A stretch of DNA of 64,000 nucleotides from Duganella margarita (GTDB taxonomy: Bacteria; Pseudomonadota; Gammaproteobacteria; Burkholderiales; Burkholderiaceae_D): the NCBI RefSeq assembly GCF_009857535.1, contig NZ_WWCS01000014.1, forward strand, positions 1-64,000, in the 5' to 3' direction. Position 1 is the first letter of the stretch; every line of letters starts with the position of its first letter. The notes under the pieces were generated by a model. That model made no database searches. It was not told the DNA's origin and saw only the letters and a program-made list of their open reading frames with translations. Below are positions 9,437-22,266 of the stretch, piece after piece. Position numbers and translations under genes: made by a program.

Positions 9437-10855
9437 TTACTGCGCTTCCGCCTTTGGCTCCGGCGCCGGCTTCGCTGTTGGTACCGGCGCCTGCACCGGC
9501 TGCGGCGCCGGTTGGGCTTTCAGGCTGTTGAGCACACCCGCCGGCACCTCGATCGCCTTCCCGTTGACCGTCACCTTGCCGTCCTTGATGTCGATCACGG
9601 TGCGCAGTTCATCCTGCACCAGCGTGCCAAAGCCGCCGCTGACGGTTTTGCCGACCACCATGCTGACCATCGCATCGGCGCCGGCGTCGATCTGCTTAGC
9701 CGCATCCGGCGCCGACGGATCGACCGATTTGCCGGCGAAGACGCGCGCCACGTCGCGCACCAGCGCCACCGGCACCCGCACTTCAAAGTGTGCCGCGATC
9801 TTCTTCATCAGCGCGTTGAGGTTGCCAAAATCGGCCTCCACCACCTTCTGGAAGCTGACGCGCCCCTTCAGCGACGCCACATTGCCGCGGTACGCGGCGC
9901 TGATGTCGTCGATGAACAGCGTGGCGCCGGCAGCGATCATGCGCTTGCCGAAATCGGTCATCGTTTTCAAGGTGCGTTTCACCTCGGCCTGGTCTTCCAT
10001 ATTGGCGCCCTGCTGGTCGCGCAACTGCTTGGTCATCTCCGCCAGCGCCTTGGCAGGTACGTTGGTGATACGGATCGCAAAGTTGCTGCGCTCGACGCGC
10101 TCGTCGCCAACCACAATCGCCTTGATCGTATTGCTGTAGACGATTTCCGCCATCGCGCCACGGCGGCGCACGTCCGACTTGGCCTCCACGCCCTCGAAGC
10201 GCATCATTTCCTTGATCTCGCGGCTGCCGGGTGCCGAATCGCGCACCACCACGCTGCCAACCTTAATCAGGGCCGTGCCGTAGCCCACCTGATCGGCGCC
10301 GTACACGGCCCGGGTGGTCATGCTGATATCGTTGAAGCTGACCGAACCGCCGGGACGGGTCACCATCAGCGACGGCCAGGTGCTGTCCGTATTCAACGCC
10401 CGGCCGGCCTTGTCGGTCGAGAGCTTCAACGCCATCTCGGTCCAGGTGAAATCGGTGCCGTTGCCTTGCAGGTAGGTGTATGGCGCCAGGCCGCCGACGT
10501 AGTTGATCTGGCCCTTGGGACCGTTGGCCACGCGCTGGATTGCGAACGGCCGCTCAGTGCCGAAGATCTCTTTCAGCTTGGGCTGCAGCTCAGGCGAAAA
10601 CTTGAACTTGGTGTACAGCGCCAGCATCTTGCCCATATTGACTTCCTTGCCCACGGCGAGCTGCACCTCTTTCTGCGCGGCGCGCAGTGTGGCGGCGGTT
10701 TCCGGCTTGAAGATTTCCGGCGGCTTGGGCGGCGCGGCCGGCGGCACTGGTGCTGGTGCCGGGGCTGGAGCCGCTGCGGGCGCCGCGTCCTGGGCGTGGG
10801 ATGGAATGGCCAGCAAGGCGCTGGCCATTGCTACTGCAAGAAGAGTGTTTTTCAA
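9437..10855 (-). CDS. YdgA-like (DUF945) exported protein
   Basis: About 472 residues if translation starts at the TTG at 10855, which yields a clean signal peptide (LKNTLLAVAMASALLAIPSHAQ). An ATG at 10921 in the same frame would add 22 residues ahead of the signal and is less likely. A Pro/Ala-rich linker follows the signal, then an all-beta repetitive body with GxxxMLALYTKFKFSPELQ and many S/T-V-x-G strands resembling the DUF945 family, and a second Pro/Ala-rich tail. Role unknown; the family is periplasmic or membrane-anchored. Family assignment is by general pattern. Confidence 0.55.
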   Translation of the reverse strand: MKNTLLAVAMASALLAIPSHAQDAAPAAAPAPAPAPVPPAAPPKPPEIFKPETAATLRAAQKEVQLAVGKEVNMGKMLALYTKFKFSPELQPKLKEIFGTERPFAIQRVANGPKGQINYVGGLAPYTYLQGNGTDFTWTEMALKLSTDKAGRALNTDSTWPSLMVTRPGGSVSFNDISMTTRAVYGADQVGYGTALIKVGSVVVRDSAPGSREIKEMMRFEGVEAKSDVRRRGAMAEIVYSNTIKAIVVGDERVERSNFAIRITNVPAKALAEMTKQLRDQQGANMEDQAEVKRTLKTMTDFGKRMIAAGATLFIDDISAAYRGNVASLKGRVSFQKVVEADFGNLNALMKKIAAHFEVRVPVALVRDVARVFAGKSVDPSAPDAAKQIDAGADAMVSMVVGKTVSGGFGTLVQDELRTVIDIKDGKVTVNGKAIEVPAGVLNSLKAQPAPQPVQAPVPTAKPAPEPKAEAQ

Positions 10856-10927
10856 GTTGTGAACCGGAGAGAGTGTCGAAAGGTATGGTATTTTAATTAA
10901 ACAATCTCTCCAGAAATACACACATTG

Positions 10928-12700
10928 TCACTCCAGATCGGGATACGGGCTCTTGCCGCCGTCCGCGATGAACTGGTCGATGCGCGCCTCCAGCACCGGC
11001 AGCGGCACCGACCCCAGTTGCAGCACGGTGTCGTGGAAGGCGCGGATGTCGAACTTCTCGCCCAGCGCCTGCTCCGCCTTCTTGCGCGCATTGATGATGC
11101 TCATCTCGCCCAGGTAGTAGGACAGCGCCTGGCCCGGCCACGAAATGTAGCGGTCCACTTCCGTTTCGATCTCGTGGTCGGACAGCGCGGTGTTTTCATG
11201 CAGGTAGTCCTGCGCCTGTTTGCGCGTCCAGCCCTTGCTGTGGATGCCCGTATCGACCACCAGCCGCGATGCGCGCCAGGCCTGGTAACTCAGCATGCCG
11301 AAGGTTTCGTACGGCGTCTCGTAAATGCCCATCTCCGCGCCCAGACGTTCGGTGTACAGCGCCCAGCCCTCGCCATAGGCCGAGATGTAGGCGTTGCGGA
11401 ACGGCGGCCGGCCCTTCTGCTCCATCGCGATCGGCATCTGGAAGGCGTGGCCCGGCGCCGATTCGTGCAGCGTCAGCGCCGGCATGCTGTACAGCGCGCG
11501 CGCCGGCAGGTTGTAGGTGTTGACCAGATAGACGCCGGGACCGCCACGGCCCGAGGTGTAGAACGGCGCCTGGTCGTCCGGCACCGGGATCACAGCAAAG
11601 CGGCGGCGCGGCAGGTAGCCGAAGTATTGCGACACCTTGCCGTCGAACTTCTTGGCCACCCAGGCCGAGCGCATCAGCAGCTCGTCCGGCGTCTTGGCGT
11701 AGAACTGCGGATCGGTGCGCAGGAAGTGCAGGAAGGCCGGCAGGTCGCCCTTGAAGCCGACCTGCTTGATCACGTCCTGCATCTCGCCGCGAATCTTGGC
11801 CATTTCGGCGATGCCGATCTGGTGGATCTGGTCCGCGCTCATCGAGGTGGTGGTGAATTCGACGATCTTCGACTGGTAATAGGCTTTGCCGTCCGGCAGG
11901 CTCTCGGCCGCCAGGTCTTCGCGCGACTTCGGCACATACTCCTCGCGCATGAACTTCAACAGCGTCTGGTGCGCTGGAATGACGTCGGTGGCGATGACCT
12001 TGATGGCTTGCTGGCGCAACTGCTCCTGCTTGTCGGCCGGGATCGAGGCCGGCATGGTCTTGAACGGCAGGTAGAACACGGTGTCCTGCGGCGTTTTGGC
12101 GTCGGTCACGGACGTGATCGAACCATCGCGGCCGGTCAGCGTAACCTTCGGCGGCGTAAAGCCGCGCGCCAGGCCCACGCGCATGTTGACGATTTCGTCG
12201 TTGAAGTAGCGCGGCACGTCCGCCAGCTGCTTGATGTAGTCGCGGAACTCCGCTTCCTTGGTCATCGAGCGGCGCGCAGTGCCGGCCATGTTGGACCAGA
12301 ACGCGGTATCGGCGTTCAGCGGCTTCTCATAATCCTTGAACTGCTGTGCGGCGATGAAGGCGGCGATCTGCGCCTTGTATACCTGGTAGTTGATGCGCTC
12401 CGGCGGCGACAGGCGCGCTTCCTTGATGCCGTCCAGTTTCTTCATCACGTCCTGCCAATAGGCCAGGCGCTTGTTCTGCGTGGCCAGATCGACGCGCGGC
12501 AGCGAGACCGAGACGCCGCTGTCGTCGTCATCTTCGCCGTCTTCCATTTTCTGGCTGAGGCGCCATTTCCATTCCTGGGTGTAGACCGCCTTGAACTGAG
12601 CGTCCGACGGACCGGCTTTGACGGCCGGCGTGGCGGCGGAGGCGCCGAGACACAACAACATGCAGGCACCGGCGATGGCGGTGCTGAACTTCTTTTCCAT
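10928..12700 (-). CDS. DUF885 family metallopeptidase-like protein
   Basis: 590 residues with a signal peptide (cleavage after GASA, about residue 22). The family motif HESAPGH sits at residues 412-418, the HExxPGH zinc-binding signature of DUF885 proteins, which are related to M32-like carboxypeptidases and usually exported. A short acidic run (EDGEDDDD, 53-60) is near the N-terminus. A TGGAG Shine-Dalgarno precedes the ATG. The gene follows the c-di-GMP protein by 21 bases, so the two may be co-transcribed. The peptide substrate is unknown. Confidence 0.82.
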   Translation of the reverse strand: MEKKFSTAIAGACMLLCLGASAATPAVKAGPSDAQFKAVYTQEWKWRLSQKMEDGEDDDDSGVSVSLPRVDLATQNKRLAYWQDVMKKLDGIKEARLSPPERINYQVYKAQIAAFIAAQQFKDYEKPLNADTAFWSNMAGTARRSMTKEAEFRDYIKQLADVPRYFNDEIVNMRVGLARGFTPPKVTLTGRDGSITSVTDAKTPQDTVFYLPFKTMPASIPADKQEQLRQQAIKVIATDVIPAHQTLLKFMREEYVPKSREDLAAESLPDGKAYYQSKIVEFTTTSMSADQIHQIGIAEMAKIRGEMQDVIKQVGFKGDLPAFLHFLRTDPQFYAKTPDELLMRSAWVAKKFDGKVSQYFGYLPRRRFAVIPVPDDQAPFYTSGRGGPGVYLVNTYNLPARALYSMPALTLHESAPGHAFQMPIAMEQKGRPPFRNAYISAYGEGWALYTERLGAEMGIYETPYETFGMLSYQAWRASRLVVDTGIHSKGWTRKQAQDYLHENTALSDHEIETEVDRYISWPGQALSYYLGEMSIINARKKAEQALGEKFDIRAFHDTVLQLGSVPLPVLEARIDQFIADGGKSPYPDLE

Positions 12701-12721
12701 AACACTCCAGGGGATGATTGA

Positions 12722-14932
12722 TTACATGGTCAACAGATTGCGGCGTTCGCGCATCAGCGCGGTGAAGCCTTCCGCATTGATCGGGCGGCTGAAATAATAG
12801 CCCTGCATCTCGTCGCAACCGCGCGCGGTGAGGAACTCTACCTGCTCACGGGTTTCCACGCCTTCGGCGATCACGCGCATATTCAGGTTGTGCGCCAGCG
12901 AAATCACCGACAACGCAATCGCCGCGTCGGCGCTGTTGGTGGTGACGTCGTCGACGAAGGATTTGTCGATCTTCAGCACGTCGATCGGGAAGCGCTTCAG
13001 ATAACTCAGGCTGGAGTAACCGGTGCCAAAGTCGTCCAGCGAGATGCTGACGCCGATGTCCTTCAGGCGGCGCAGCGCCGCCACGGCTTTGTTCGGATCG
13101 CCCATCACCGTGCCTTCGGTGATTTCCAGGCCCAGGTATTCCGGCGCCACGCCGAACTTGCGCAGCGTGCTTTCCACATACGGCACGGTGGCGTCGTTGG
13201 CGAACTGGCCGGCCGCCAGGTTAACCGCCACCTTGATCTTGCCCAGACCCTGCTCGTGCCACACTTTCATCTGCGCGCAGACGCTTTCCAGCACCCATTC
13301 GCCGATGGAATTGACCAGGCCATACTCCTCGGCCAGCGGGATGAAGCGGTTGGGCGGCACCTTGCCCAGCACCGCGTTGTCCCAGCGCAGCAGCGCCTCG
13401 GCGCCGACCACCGCGCCGCTCTTCAGGCACACCTGCGGCTGATAGTGCACCTCGAATTCGTCGCGCGCGATGGCCCCGCGCAGCTGGCCCTGGATCGCCA
13501 GCTTGTCGCGGATTTCCGCGTCCATCCGTTCGGTGAAGAAGGCGTAGTTATCGCGGCCGATTTCCTTGGCGCGGAACAGCGCCGTGTCGGCGTTGCGTAC
13601 CAGCTCATCGAAGCTCTCGCCATCGGTCAGGCTGACAGCGATGCCGATGCTGGAGGTGACGGTGATCTGCTGGCCGTCGATCACCAGTTCCTTGCGCAGG
13701 CCGGCCAGGATCTTCTGTGCCAGCGTGATGGTGGCGCTCAGCTGGGCGTCGTCGGCGACGATGATCTGGAATTCGTCGCCGCCCTGGCGGGTGACGGTAT
13801 CACCTTCGCGCACGGTCTCGGTCAGGTAGTGGGACACCACCTGCAAGGCCTTGTCGCCCATGTCGTGGCCGTAGGAGTCGTTGATGCTCTTGAAGCGGTC
13901 CAGGTCCAGGCACATGACGGCCACGCAGCGGCCCTCGCGCCGCGCCGCATTCAGCGTCTGCGCAAAGCGCTGGCGCGCCAGCAGGCGGTTCGGCAGACCG
14001 GTCAGGGCGTCGTGGTTGGACAGGAAATCGATCAGGTGCTGCTCGGCCTTGCGCTCGGTGATGTCCATGAACACCGCCACATGGTTGACCACCTGCCCCT
14101 GGGCGTCGCGCACCACCGAGGCGCTCAGCAGGCCGGGATAGGTTTCGCCGTTCTTGCGGCGCGCCAGGATCTCGCCCGACCAGTGACCGCTCTTGATGAC
14201 CGATTGCACCAGCGCGTCGAAGGCCGCCAGATCCGGCTCCCTGGCCAGCAGCAGATTGGCGTTCTGGCCCAGCACTTCCTTGCCGGCGTACCCGGAGATG
14301 TGCGTAAACGCGGGATTGGTGGCGACGATGCGGCCTTCGCGGTCGGTGACGACGATGGCGTCCTGGGTCGCCTCGAACACCTGGCTGGCCAGCCGCAGGA
14401 ACTCCTCGTTGGCGCGGCGCTGCTCGATTTCCTTTGCCAGTTCGGCGGTGCGTTCGGCCACGCGCTCCTCCAGCAGCGCGCGTTCTTCCGCCAGCGCCTT
14501 CTGCGCGCGGCCCAGCCGCACATGGGCGTCGGTGCGGGCCAGGATTTCCTCGGCCTGGAACGGCTTGGCGATGAAGTCGACCGCGCCCAGCGCAAAGCCG
14601 CGCACCTTGTCGTCGGTGTCATGCTGGGCCGACAGGAAGATCACCGGCACCTGGCTCAGGTCCGGATTTTCCTTGAGGCGGCGGCAGACCTCAAAGCCGT
14701 CGATGCCGGGCATGCGCACGTCCAGCAGGATCAGCTCCGGCGGCCGCGATTGCGCCGTCCACAGCGCCAGTTCGCCATTGGGGGCCTGGCGCACGTAGTA
14801 GCCCGCTTCCGTCAGCAGATCGCTCAGCAGCTTGAGCGAGGCCGGCGTGTCTTCCACGATCAGCACTTCGCCCTTGGTGTGTTGTTCCGACAAATCCCGG
14901 TGCATGTAAAAGTCTTTCGCCAATTTGCCCAT
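12722..14932 (-). CDS. Response regulator with PAS, GGDEF and EAL domains
   Basis: 736 residues. Receiver domain at about 23-140 with phosphoacceptor D71 (LILLDVRMPG) and Lys in AKPF (123); a short coiled linker; PAS at about 175-295; GGDEF at about 300-465 with intact GGDEF (384-388) and an RxxD inhibitory site (375-378); EAL at about 480-730 with EAL (512-514) and DDFGTGYSSL. Both c-di-GMP synthesis and breakdown look possible from the motifs. The hybrid kinase at 14957 ends 24 bases upstream on the same strand, so the kinase and this regulator are probably a functional pair controlling c-di-GMP. Confidence 0.92.
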   Translation of the reverse strand: MGKLAKDFYMHRDLSEQHTKGEVLIVEDTPASLKLLSDLLTEAGYYVRQAPNGELALWTAQSRPPELILLDVRMPGIDGFEVCRRLKENPDLSQVPVIFLSAQHDTDDKVRGFALGAVDFIAKPFQAEEILARTDAHVRLGRAQKALAEERALLEERVAERTAELAKEIEQRRANEEFLRLASQVFEATQDAIVVTDREGRIVATNPAFTHISGYAGKEVLGQNANLLLAREPDLAAFDALVQSVIKSGHWSGEILARRKNGETYPGLLSASVVRDAQGQVVNHVAVFMDITERKAEQHLIDFLSNHDALTGLPNRLLARQRFAQTLNAARREGRCVAVMCLDLDRFKSINDSYGHDMGDKALQVVSHYLTETVREGDTVTRQGGDEFQIIVADDAQLSATITLAQKILAGLRKELVIDGQQITVTSSIGIAVSLTDGESFDELVRNADTALFRAKEIGRDNYAFFTERMDAEIRDKLAIQGQLRGAIARDEFEVHYQPQVCLKSGAVVGAEALLRWDNAVLGKVPPNRFIPLAEEYGLVNSIGEWVLESVCAQMKVWHEQGLGKIKVAVNLAAGQFANDATVPYVESTLRKFGVAPEYLGLEITEGTVMGDPNKAVAALRRLKDIGVSISLDDFGTGYSSLSYLKRFPIDVLKIDKSFVDDVTTNSADAAIALSVISLAHNLNMRVIAEGVETREQVEFLTARGCDEMQGYYFSRPINAEGFTALMRERRNLLTM

Positions 14933-14956
14933 CTGTTCACTACTATAATATACCCG

Positions 14957-17527
<2,571 letters not shown>

Positions 17528-17608
17528 ACCATTCTTCTGAGGTTAATCTTGATAGTAACGTCTTAGATCATAGGTTCAATCCCGCATGAAGTCCATGCAT
17601 ATTTGCGG

Positions 17609-19255
17609 CTAAGCAACATCCTTAGCGATATGTAATTGATCGAAGGCATTGGCGGTGCTGAGGAACAGTTTGCCGTTCAGCTGCTGCAGCAACGTACTAT
17701 TACGTAGACGGTCCATCACCGGTCCCTTGACCTCGGCCAGGTGCAGGCCGACGCCGCGCCGCTTCAGGCTCTGGTTCAATTCGGCCAGCGCCAGCAGCGC
17801 CGTGGTGTCGATCGAATTGACCGCCGACATCACCAGCAGCAGGTCACGGGCGCTCTGGTGCGTGGCCAGCTCGCATTCGATGCGTTCGGTCACCGCATCC
17901 ATGTTGCCGAAGAACAGATTGGCGTCGATGCGCAGCGCCAGCAATTCCGGCTGCGTTTCAGCCGGATAGCGTTCGATATTGCGGAAATGTTCAGTGCCGG
18001 CGATGCGCCCGAGCACCGCGATGTGCGGCCGGCTGGCGCGCCAGATCAAGGTGCCCATCGACAGCGCCACGCCGACCATCACGCCGGCTTCCACCCCCAT
18101 CACCAGCACACCGAGACAGGTCGCGCCCCAGGCCAGCGCGTCGCCGCGGTCATATTCCCAGGCGGTGCGCAGGATGCCCAGCTCCAGCATGCCCAGCACC
18201 GCGACAATGATGGTGGCGGCCAGCACCGGCATCGGCAGCAGTGCCAGCCAGCCGGTCGGGGCCAGCAGCGCGCAGGCCAGCAAGCCGGCGGTGATCAGGC
18301 TGGCCAGCGGCGTGTTGGCGCCGGCCGCGAAATTGACGGCGGAACGCGACAGGCTGCCGGTTACGGGAAAACCGCCCGACAGCGCGCTGGCCACATTGGC
18401 CGCGCCCAGGCCGATCAATTCGTGATTGCTGACCAGCTTCTCATTGCGCTTGAGCGCCAGCGCCTGCGCACCGGACATCGACATCAGGAACACGATGAAG
18501 CCGATCAGCAGCCCCGGTTGCAGCAGCGCGCGCCAGTGCTGGCTGGACGTGGCCAGGTTCAGGTGCGGCAGGCCGGCCGGAATGGCGCCGGTGGTGCGCA
18601 CGCCCATCTCCGCCAGTCCGGTGGTCGCCATCAGCACGATGCCGCCCAGGACCACCACCATCGGCGCCAGCTTGGCGCCGATGTCGGCCACCGCCGGCGG
18701 CAGGCCGCAGCGCTTCAGCAGGCCGGCCAGATACTGGCGCGACAGCACCAGCAACAGCACCGTGCCGACACCCAGCACGGCGCTCGGCATGTGCACATGC
18801 GGCAGCGCGGCGCCCAGCAGCGTATGCAGCTGGTCGTAAGCGATGACGATGGCCGAACCGACGGTGAAGCCGCTCATCACCGGACGCGAAAAGAAGTTGG
18901 CCAGGAAGCCCATGCGCAGCAGGCCGCACAGCAGCAGCACCGCGCCCGACACCAGCGCCAGTTGCGCCGCCAGCACGCCGGCCAGCGCCGAACCGGGCGG
19001 CGCCAGCGGCCCGATCACGGCGGCCGTCATCAGCGAGACAATCGCCATCGGGCCGACCGATTGCGTCATGCTGCTGCCGAACAGAGCATAGACGATGGGC
19101 GGCAGGATGCTCGCATAAAGTCCCACCACCGGCGACAGCCCCGCCACCACCGCGTAAGCCACGCCCTGCGGGATCATCATCATCGTCACCACCAGGCCGG
19201 CGCTGATGTCGCCAGGCAGCTGGTCACGCCGGTAGTGCTTCAGCCATTGCAGCAT
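17609..19255 (-). CDS. SulP family anion transporter with STAS domain
   Basis: 548 residues. The N-terminal block LPGDISAGLVVTMMMIPQG and the following VVGLYASILPPIVYALFG are SulP signatures. About a dozen hydrophobic helices follow, then a cytoplasmic STAS domain at about 430-540 containing SAVNSIDTTALLAL. SulP proteins move sulfate, bicarbonate or dicarboxylates, often as proton or sodium symporters or exchangers; the substrate cannot be read from sequence. It is monocistronic and divergent from the VOC gene. Confidence 0.9.
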   Translation of the reverse strand: MLQWLKHYRRDQLPGDISAGLVVTMMMIPQGVAYAVVAGLSPVVGLYASILPPIVYALFGSSMTQSVGPMAIVSLMTAAVIGPLAPPGSALAGVLAAQLALVSGAVLLLCGLLRMGFLANFFSRPVMSGFTVGSAIVIAYDQLHTLLGAALPHVHMPSAVLGVGTVLLLVLSRQYLAGLLKRCGLPPAVADIGAKLAPMVVVLGGIVLMATTGLAEMGVRTTGAIPAGLPHLNLATSSQHWRALLQPGLLIGFIVFLMSMSGAQALALKRNEKLVSNHELIGLGAANVASALSGGFPVTGSLSRSAVNFAAGANTPLASLITAGLLACALLAPTGWLALLPMPVLAATIIVAVLGMLELGILRTAWEYDRGDALAWGATCLGVLVMGVEAGVMVGVALSMGTLIWRASRPHIAVLGRIAGTEHFRNIERYPAETQPELLALRIDANLFFGNMDAVTERIECELATHQSARDLLLVMSAVNSIDTTALLALAELNQSLKRRGVGLHLAEVKGPVMDRLRNSTLLQQLNGKLFLSTANAFDQLHIAKDVA

Positions 19256-19385
19256 TGCGATTCCACTGTACAGAAAAACGTCAGTTTACCTTAAATGCGT
19301 TTACCAAATTAGCTCATGCGAAAAACTCATATTGCGGCACACCGTTTTCAATATGATAATGTGAACAACTTATCAGGGAGGTCCT

Positions 19386-19754
19386 ATGAAGCGCGTAACC
19401 GGCATTGGCGGCATCTTCTTCCAGGCAAAAGATCCAGTGGCGCTGCGCGCCTGGTATCAGAAGCATCTGGGCATCGACGTGCAGGTATGGGGCGGCGCCG
19501 CCTTCACCTGGCAGGGGTCGGAAACGACCATTTGGTCGATCGGCGAAAGCGGCGGCGACCACTTCGCGCCCAGCACCGCGCCGTTCATGATCAACTACCG
19601 CGTCGACGACCTGACCGCCCTGCTGCAAGCGTTGCGCGAAGAAGGCTGCCAGGTGCTCGACAAAACCGACGATTCCGAATACGGTAAATTCGGCTGGGTG
19701 GTCGACCCCGAGGGCAACAAGGTCGAACTGTGGCAGCCGCCGGCCGGACAATAA
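19386..19754 (+). CDS. VOC / glyoxalase-fold protein
   Basis: 122 residues, one vicinal-oxygen-chelate module. It begins MKRVTGIGGIFFQAKDPVAL and ends DPEGNKVELWQPP, the classic second half of the fold carrying the metal-ligand Glu. AGGGAGG just before the ATG is an excellent ribosome binding site. The family covers glyoxalases, dioxygenases and resistance proteins; no specific substrate can be assigned. Confidence 0.85.
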   Translation: MKRVTGIGGIFFQAKDPVALRAWYQKHLGIDVQVWGGAAFTWQGSETTIWSIGESGGDHFAPSTAPFMINYRVDDLTALLQALREEGCQVLDKTDDSEYGKFGWVVDPEGNKVELWQPPAGQ

Positions 19755-19755
19755 C

Positions 19756-22194
19756 TCAGCCCTGCATGCGCGCGCGGCCTTTGCCGTCCAGTTTCATCTC
19801 GGTCAGGCGGTCGCCGTAGCGCACCTTGACCGCCTGTCCCGGCTTGCCGCGCAGTTGCAGCTGTTGCAGGCCGCCTTGCGACCAGTCGAGGTCCACTTCA
19901 ACGCCGCCGCGTGCCCGCACGCCGCGCACGCTGCCTTCGGGCCATGCCTGCGGCAAGGCAGCCAGCAGGCGGATTTCGCCGCCCCACGATTGCACCAGCA
20001 TTTCCAGGATCGCCGCCGTGCCACCGAAATTGCCGTCGATCTGGAACGGGGGGTGGGCGTCGAACATATTCGGATAGGTGCGCTCGGGGCCGAGCAGTCC
20101 TTGCAGGATGGCGTAGGCCCGTTCGCCTTCACCCATGCGCGTCCATAAGGCCAGGCGCCAGGCGGTGGCCCAGCCGGTCGATTTGTCGCCACGCGTGTTG
20201 AGCGTGACTTTAGCGGCAGCGATCAGCTCCGGCGTATCGCGCACGTTGATCTGCTCACTCGGATACACGCCATACAAATGCGAGACGTGTCGGTGCTGCT
20301 GCTCCGGCGCGCCGGCATCCCAATCCTCCAGCCATTCCTGCAACTGGCCTTGCGCGCCGACGCGGTCCACCGGCAGGCGCGCGCGTTTGGCTTGCAGTTC
20401 GGCGGCGAAGGCCTGGTCGTCATCGCCGAGCAGCGTGTGCGCCTGCAGCGTCCAGCCGAACAGGTCGCGGATGATCTGGCGGTCCATGGCGGGACCGGCG
20501 CAGGTGGCGACACCTTGGTGGTGCTCATTCTCGGGCGAGATGGAAGGCGACGTCACCAATCCCCTGCCCTTGGGATCCTCCACCAGTGTATCGACGAAGA
20601 ACAGCGACGCGCCTTTCAGCAGTGGATAGATGCGGCGCAGGTAAGCCTCGTCCGGGCGGTAGTCGTAATGATCCCACAGCGCCTGGCACAGCCACGCGCC
20701 GCCGCACGGCCACATGCCCCACAGCGGTCCGTCGATCGGCGCGGCTGCGCGCCACAAATCGGTATTGTGGTGCGCCATCCAGCCGCGCGCGCCGTAGCCT
20801 CTGGCGGCGGTGACGGCGCCGGTCACGCTTAAGTCTTCCACCATGCGCAGCAGCGGCTCCACGCATTCGCCGATGTTGGCCGATTGCGCCGGCCAGTAAT
20901 TCATCTGCGTGTTGATGTTGATGGTGTACTTGCCGCCCCACGGCGGATTGGTGCCCTCGTTCCACAACCCTTGCAAGTTGGCGGGCTGGCTGCCCGGCCG
21001 CGACGACGACAGCAGCAGGTAGCGTCCGTACTGGACGTACAGCGCAGCCAGGCCGGGATCGGGCTGCTGCTCGGCCAGTGCTATACGTTTGTTGGTCGGA
21101 CGCGGATCGGCGGCATCGGAACCGATGCGCAGCGACAGCCTGCGGAACAGCATCTGATGCGCGCGTACATGGCCGCTGCGCAGCTGCGCATACGGCTTGG
21201 CGGCAGCTGCGGCGGTCTGCTCCCGCACCTTTTTCACAGGATCGCCGCTGACATCGGCGTAGCTGACATAGCTGGTCGCGGTGGCCACCAGCAGCGTGAC
21301 CGAGGTGGCGCCGCGCACTTCGATGCGGTCTTCGCGCGGCGTGATCGTACCGTCGCCCAGCGCCTGCACGCGCACCGCGTAACGCAGCGCCGAGGGGATG
21401 CCGGCGGCGGCGACGTTGCGGCCTTCGATCAACAGCGCATCAGCGCCGTCGGCGCGTAGCGACAAGGAGGACGGACGTTCGCTGGCGCGCACCGGTTCGC
21501 GATAGTCCCACGGCATCGGCGCGGCAGTGGCCGACGAAATTTTGGCGCCGGTGTAATCGGTCACGCCGTAATTGGTTTCCAGCGGGTGGCGGTAGCCGAG
21601 GTCGAAATTCATCACGCCGCCGCTGGCGCTCAGGCGGATCACCACCACCTGGTCCGGCGCGCTGGCGAACACTTCGCGCTTGTAATGCGTGCCGCCGTCG
21701 GTGAAGCGGCTGGAGGCGATCGCGGTGTCGAGGTCCAGCCAGCGCCGGTAGGCCGTGCCGCCGGCTATGCCCTGGAAGTCCAGCAGCAAATCGCCCGCCG
21801 CGCCATATGGCATCTGCGTGTTGGGAAGGCCCATCATTGAGGCCGAGATCAGGTCCGCCGCTTGCTTGAACTTGCCGGCGTCGATCAGCGCCCGCACCTG
21901 CGGCAGCGCCGCCAGAGAAGCGGGATTATTGGGATCATACGGACCGCCGGCAAACAGCGTGTCCTCATTGAGCTGGATGCGCTCCTGCGCGATGCGGCCG
22001 AAGCACATGGCCCCAAGGCGGCCATTACCGACCGGCAGCGCCTCCACCCACGGCCCGGCGGCCTGCTCGTACCACAGCGACAGGCTTTCCTGCGCCCCGC
22101 GCGTGGTGTCCTGCACGGCCGCCCGGGCCAAACCGGGAAAGGCCATGGCCAGTCCCGCCGTGATCATGAAACTGCGTCTTGTTGTGGTCTCCAT
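19756..22194 (-). CDS. Glycoside hydrolase family 95 alpha-L-fucosidase, Tat-exported
   Basis: 812 residues from the ATG at 22194, which opens with METTTRRSFMITAG, a twin-arginine type signal. GH95 enzymes invert and release alpha-1,2-linked L-fucose (some act on L-galactose). Family features: an N-terminal beta domain starting LSLWYEQAAGPWVEALPVGN, TININTQMNYWP, which carries the Asn pair that activates the catalytic water, and FDAHPPFQIDGNFGGTAA with the catalytic-base Asp region. No sugar transporter or fucose catabolic genes lie beside it. A longer start at 22230 would disrupt the Tat signal. Confidence 0.88.
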   Translation of the reverse strand: METTTRRSFMITAGLAMAFPGLARAAVQDTTRGAQESLSLWYEQAAGPWVEALPVGNGRLGAMCFGRIAQERIQLNEDTLFAGGPYDPNNPASLAALPQVRALIDAGKFKQAADLISASMMGLPNTQMPYGAAGDLLLDFQGIAGGTAYRRWLDLDTAIASSRFTDGGTHYKREVFASAPDQVVVIRLSASGGVMNFDLGYRHPLETNYGVTDYTGAKISSATAAPMPWDYREPVRASERPSSLSLRADGADALLIEGRNVAAAGIPSALRYAVRVQALGDGTITPREDRIEVRGATSVTLLVATATSYVSYADVSGDPVKKVREQTAAAAAKPYAQLRSGHVRAHQMLFRRLSLRIGSDAADPRPTNKRIALAEQQPDPGLAALYVQYGRYLLLSSSRPGSQPANLQGLWNEGTNPPWGGKYTININTQMNYWPAQSANIGECVEPLLRMVEDLSVTGAVTAARGYGARGWMAHHNTDLWRAAAPIDGPLWGMWPCGGAWLCQALWDHYDYRPDEAYLRRIYPLLKGASLFFVDTLVEDPKGRGLVTSPSISPENEHHQGVATCAGPAMDRQIIRDLFGWTLQAHTLLGDDDQAFAAELQAKRARLPVDRVGAQGQLQEWLEDWDAGAPEQQHRHVSHLYGVYPSEQINVRDTPELIAAAKVTLNTRGDKSTGWATAWRLALWTRMGEGERAYAILQGLLGPERTYPNMFDAHPPFQIDGNFGGTAAILEMLVQSWGGEIRLLAALPQAWPEGSVRGVRARGGVEVDLDWSQGGLQQLQLRGKPGQAVKVRYGDRLTEMKLDGKGRARMQG

Positions 22195-22266
22195 GCGCGC
22201 TATTCTGCGCGGAGCGGCGTGCCGCCACAAGTACGAAATTCACCAAGCCGGCTTAGATTTTTGCGG

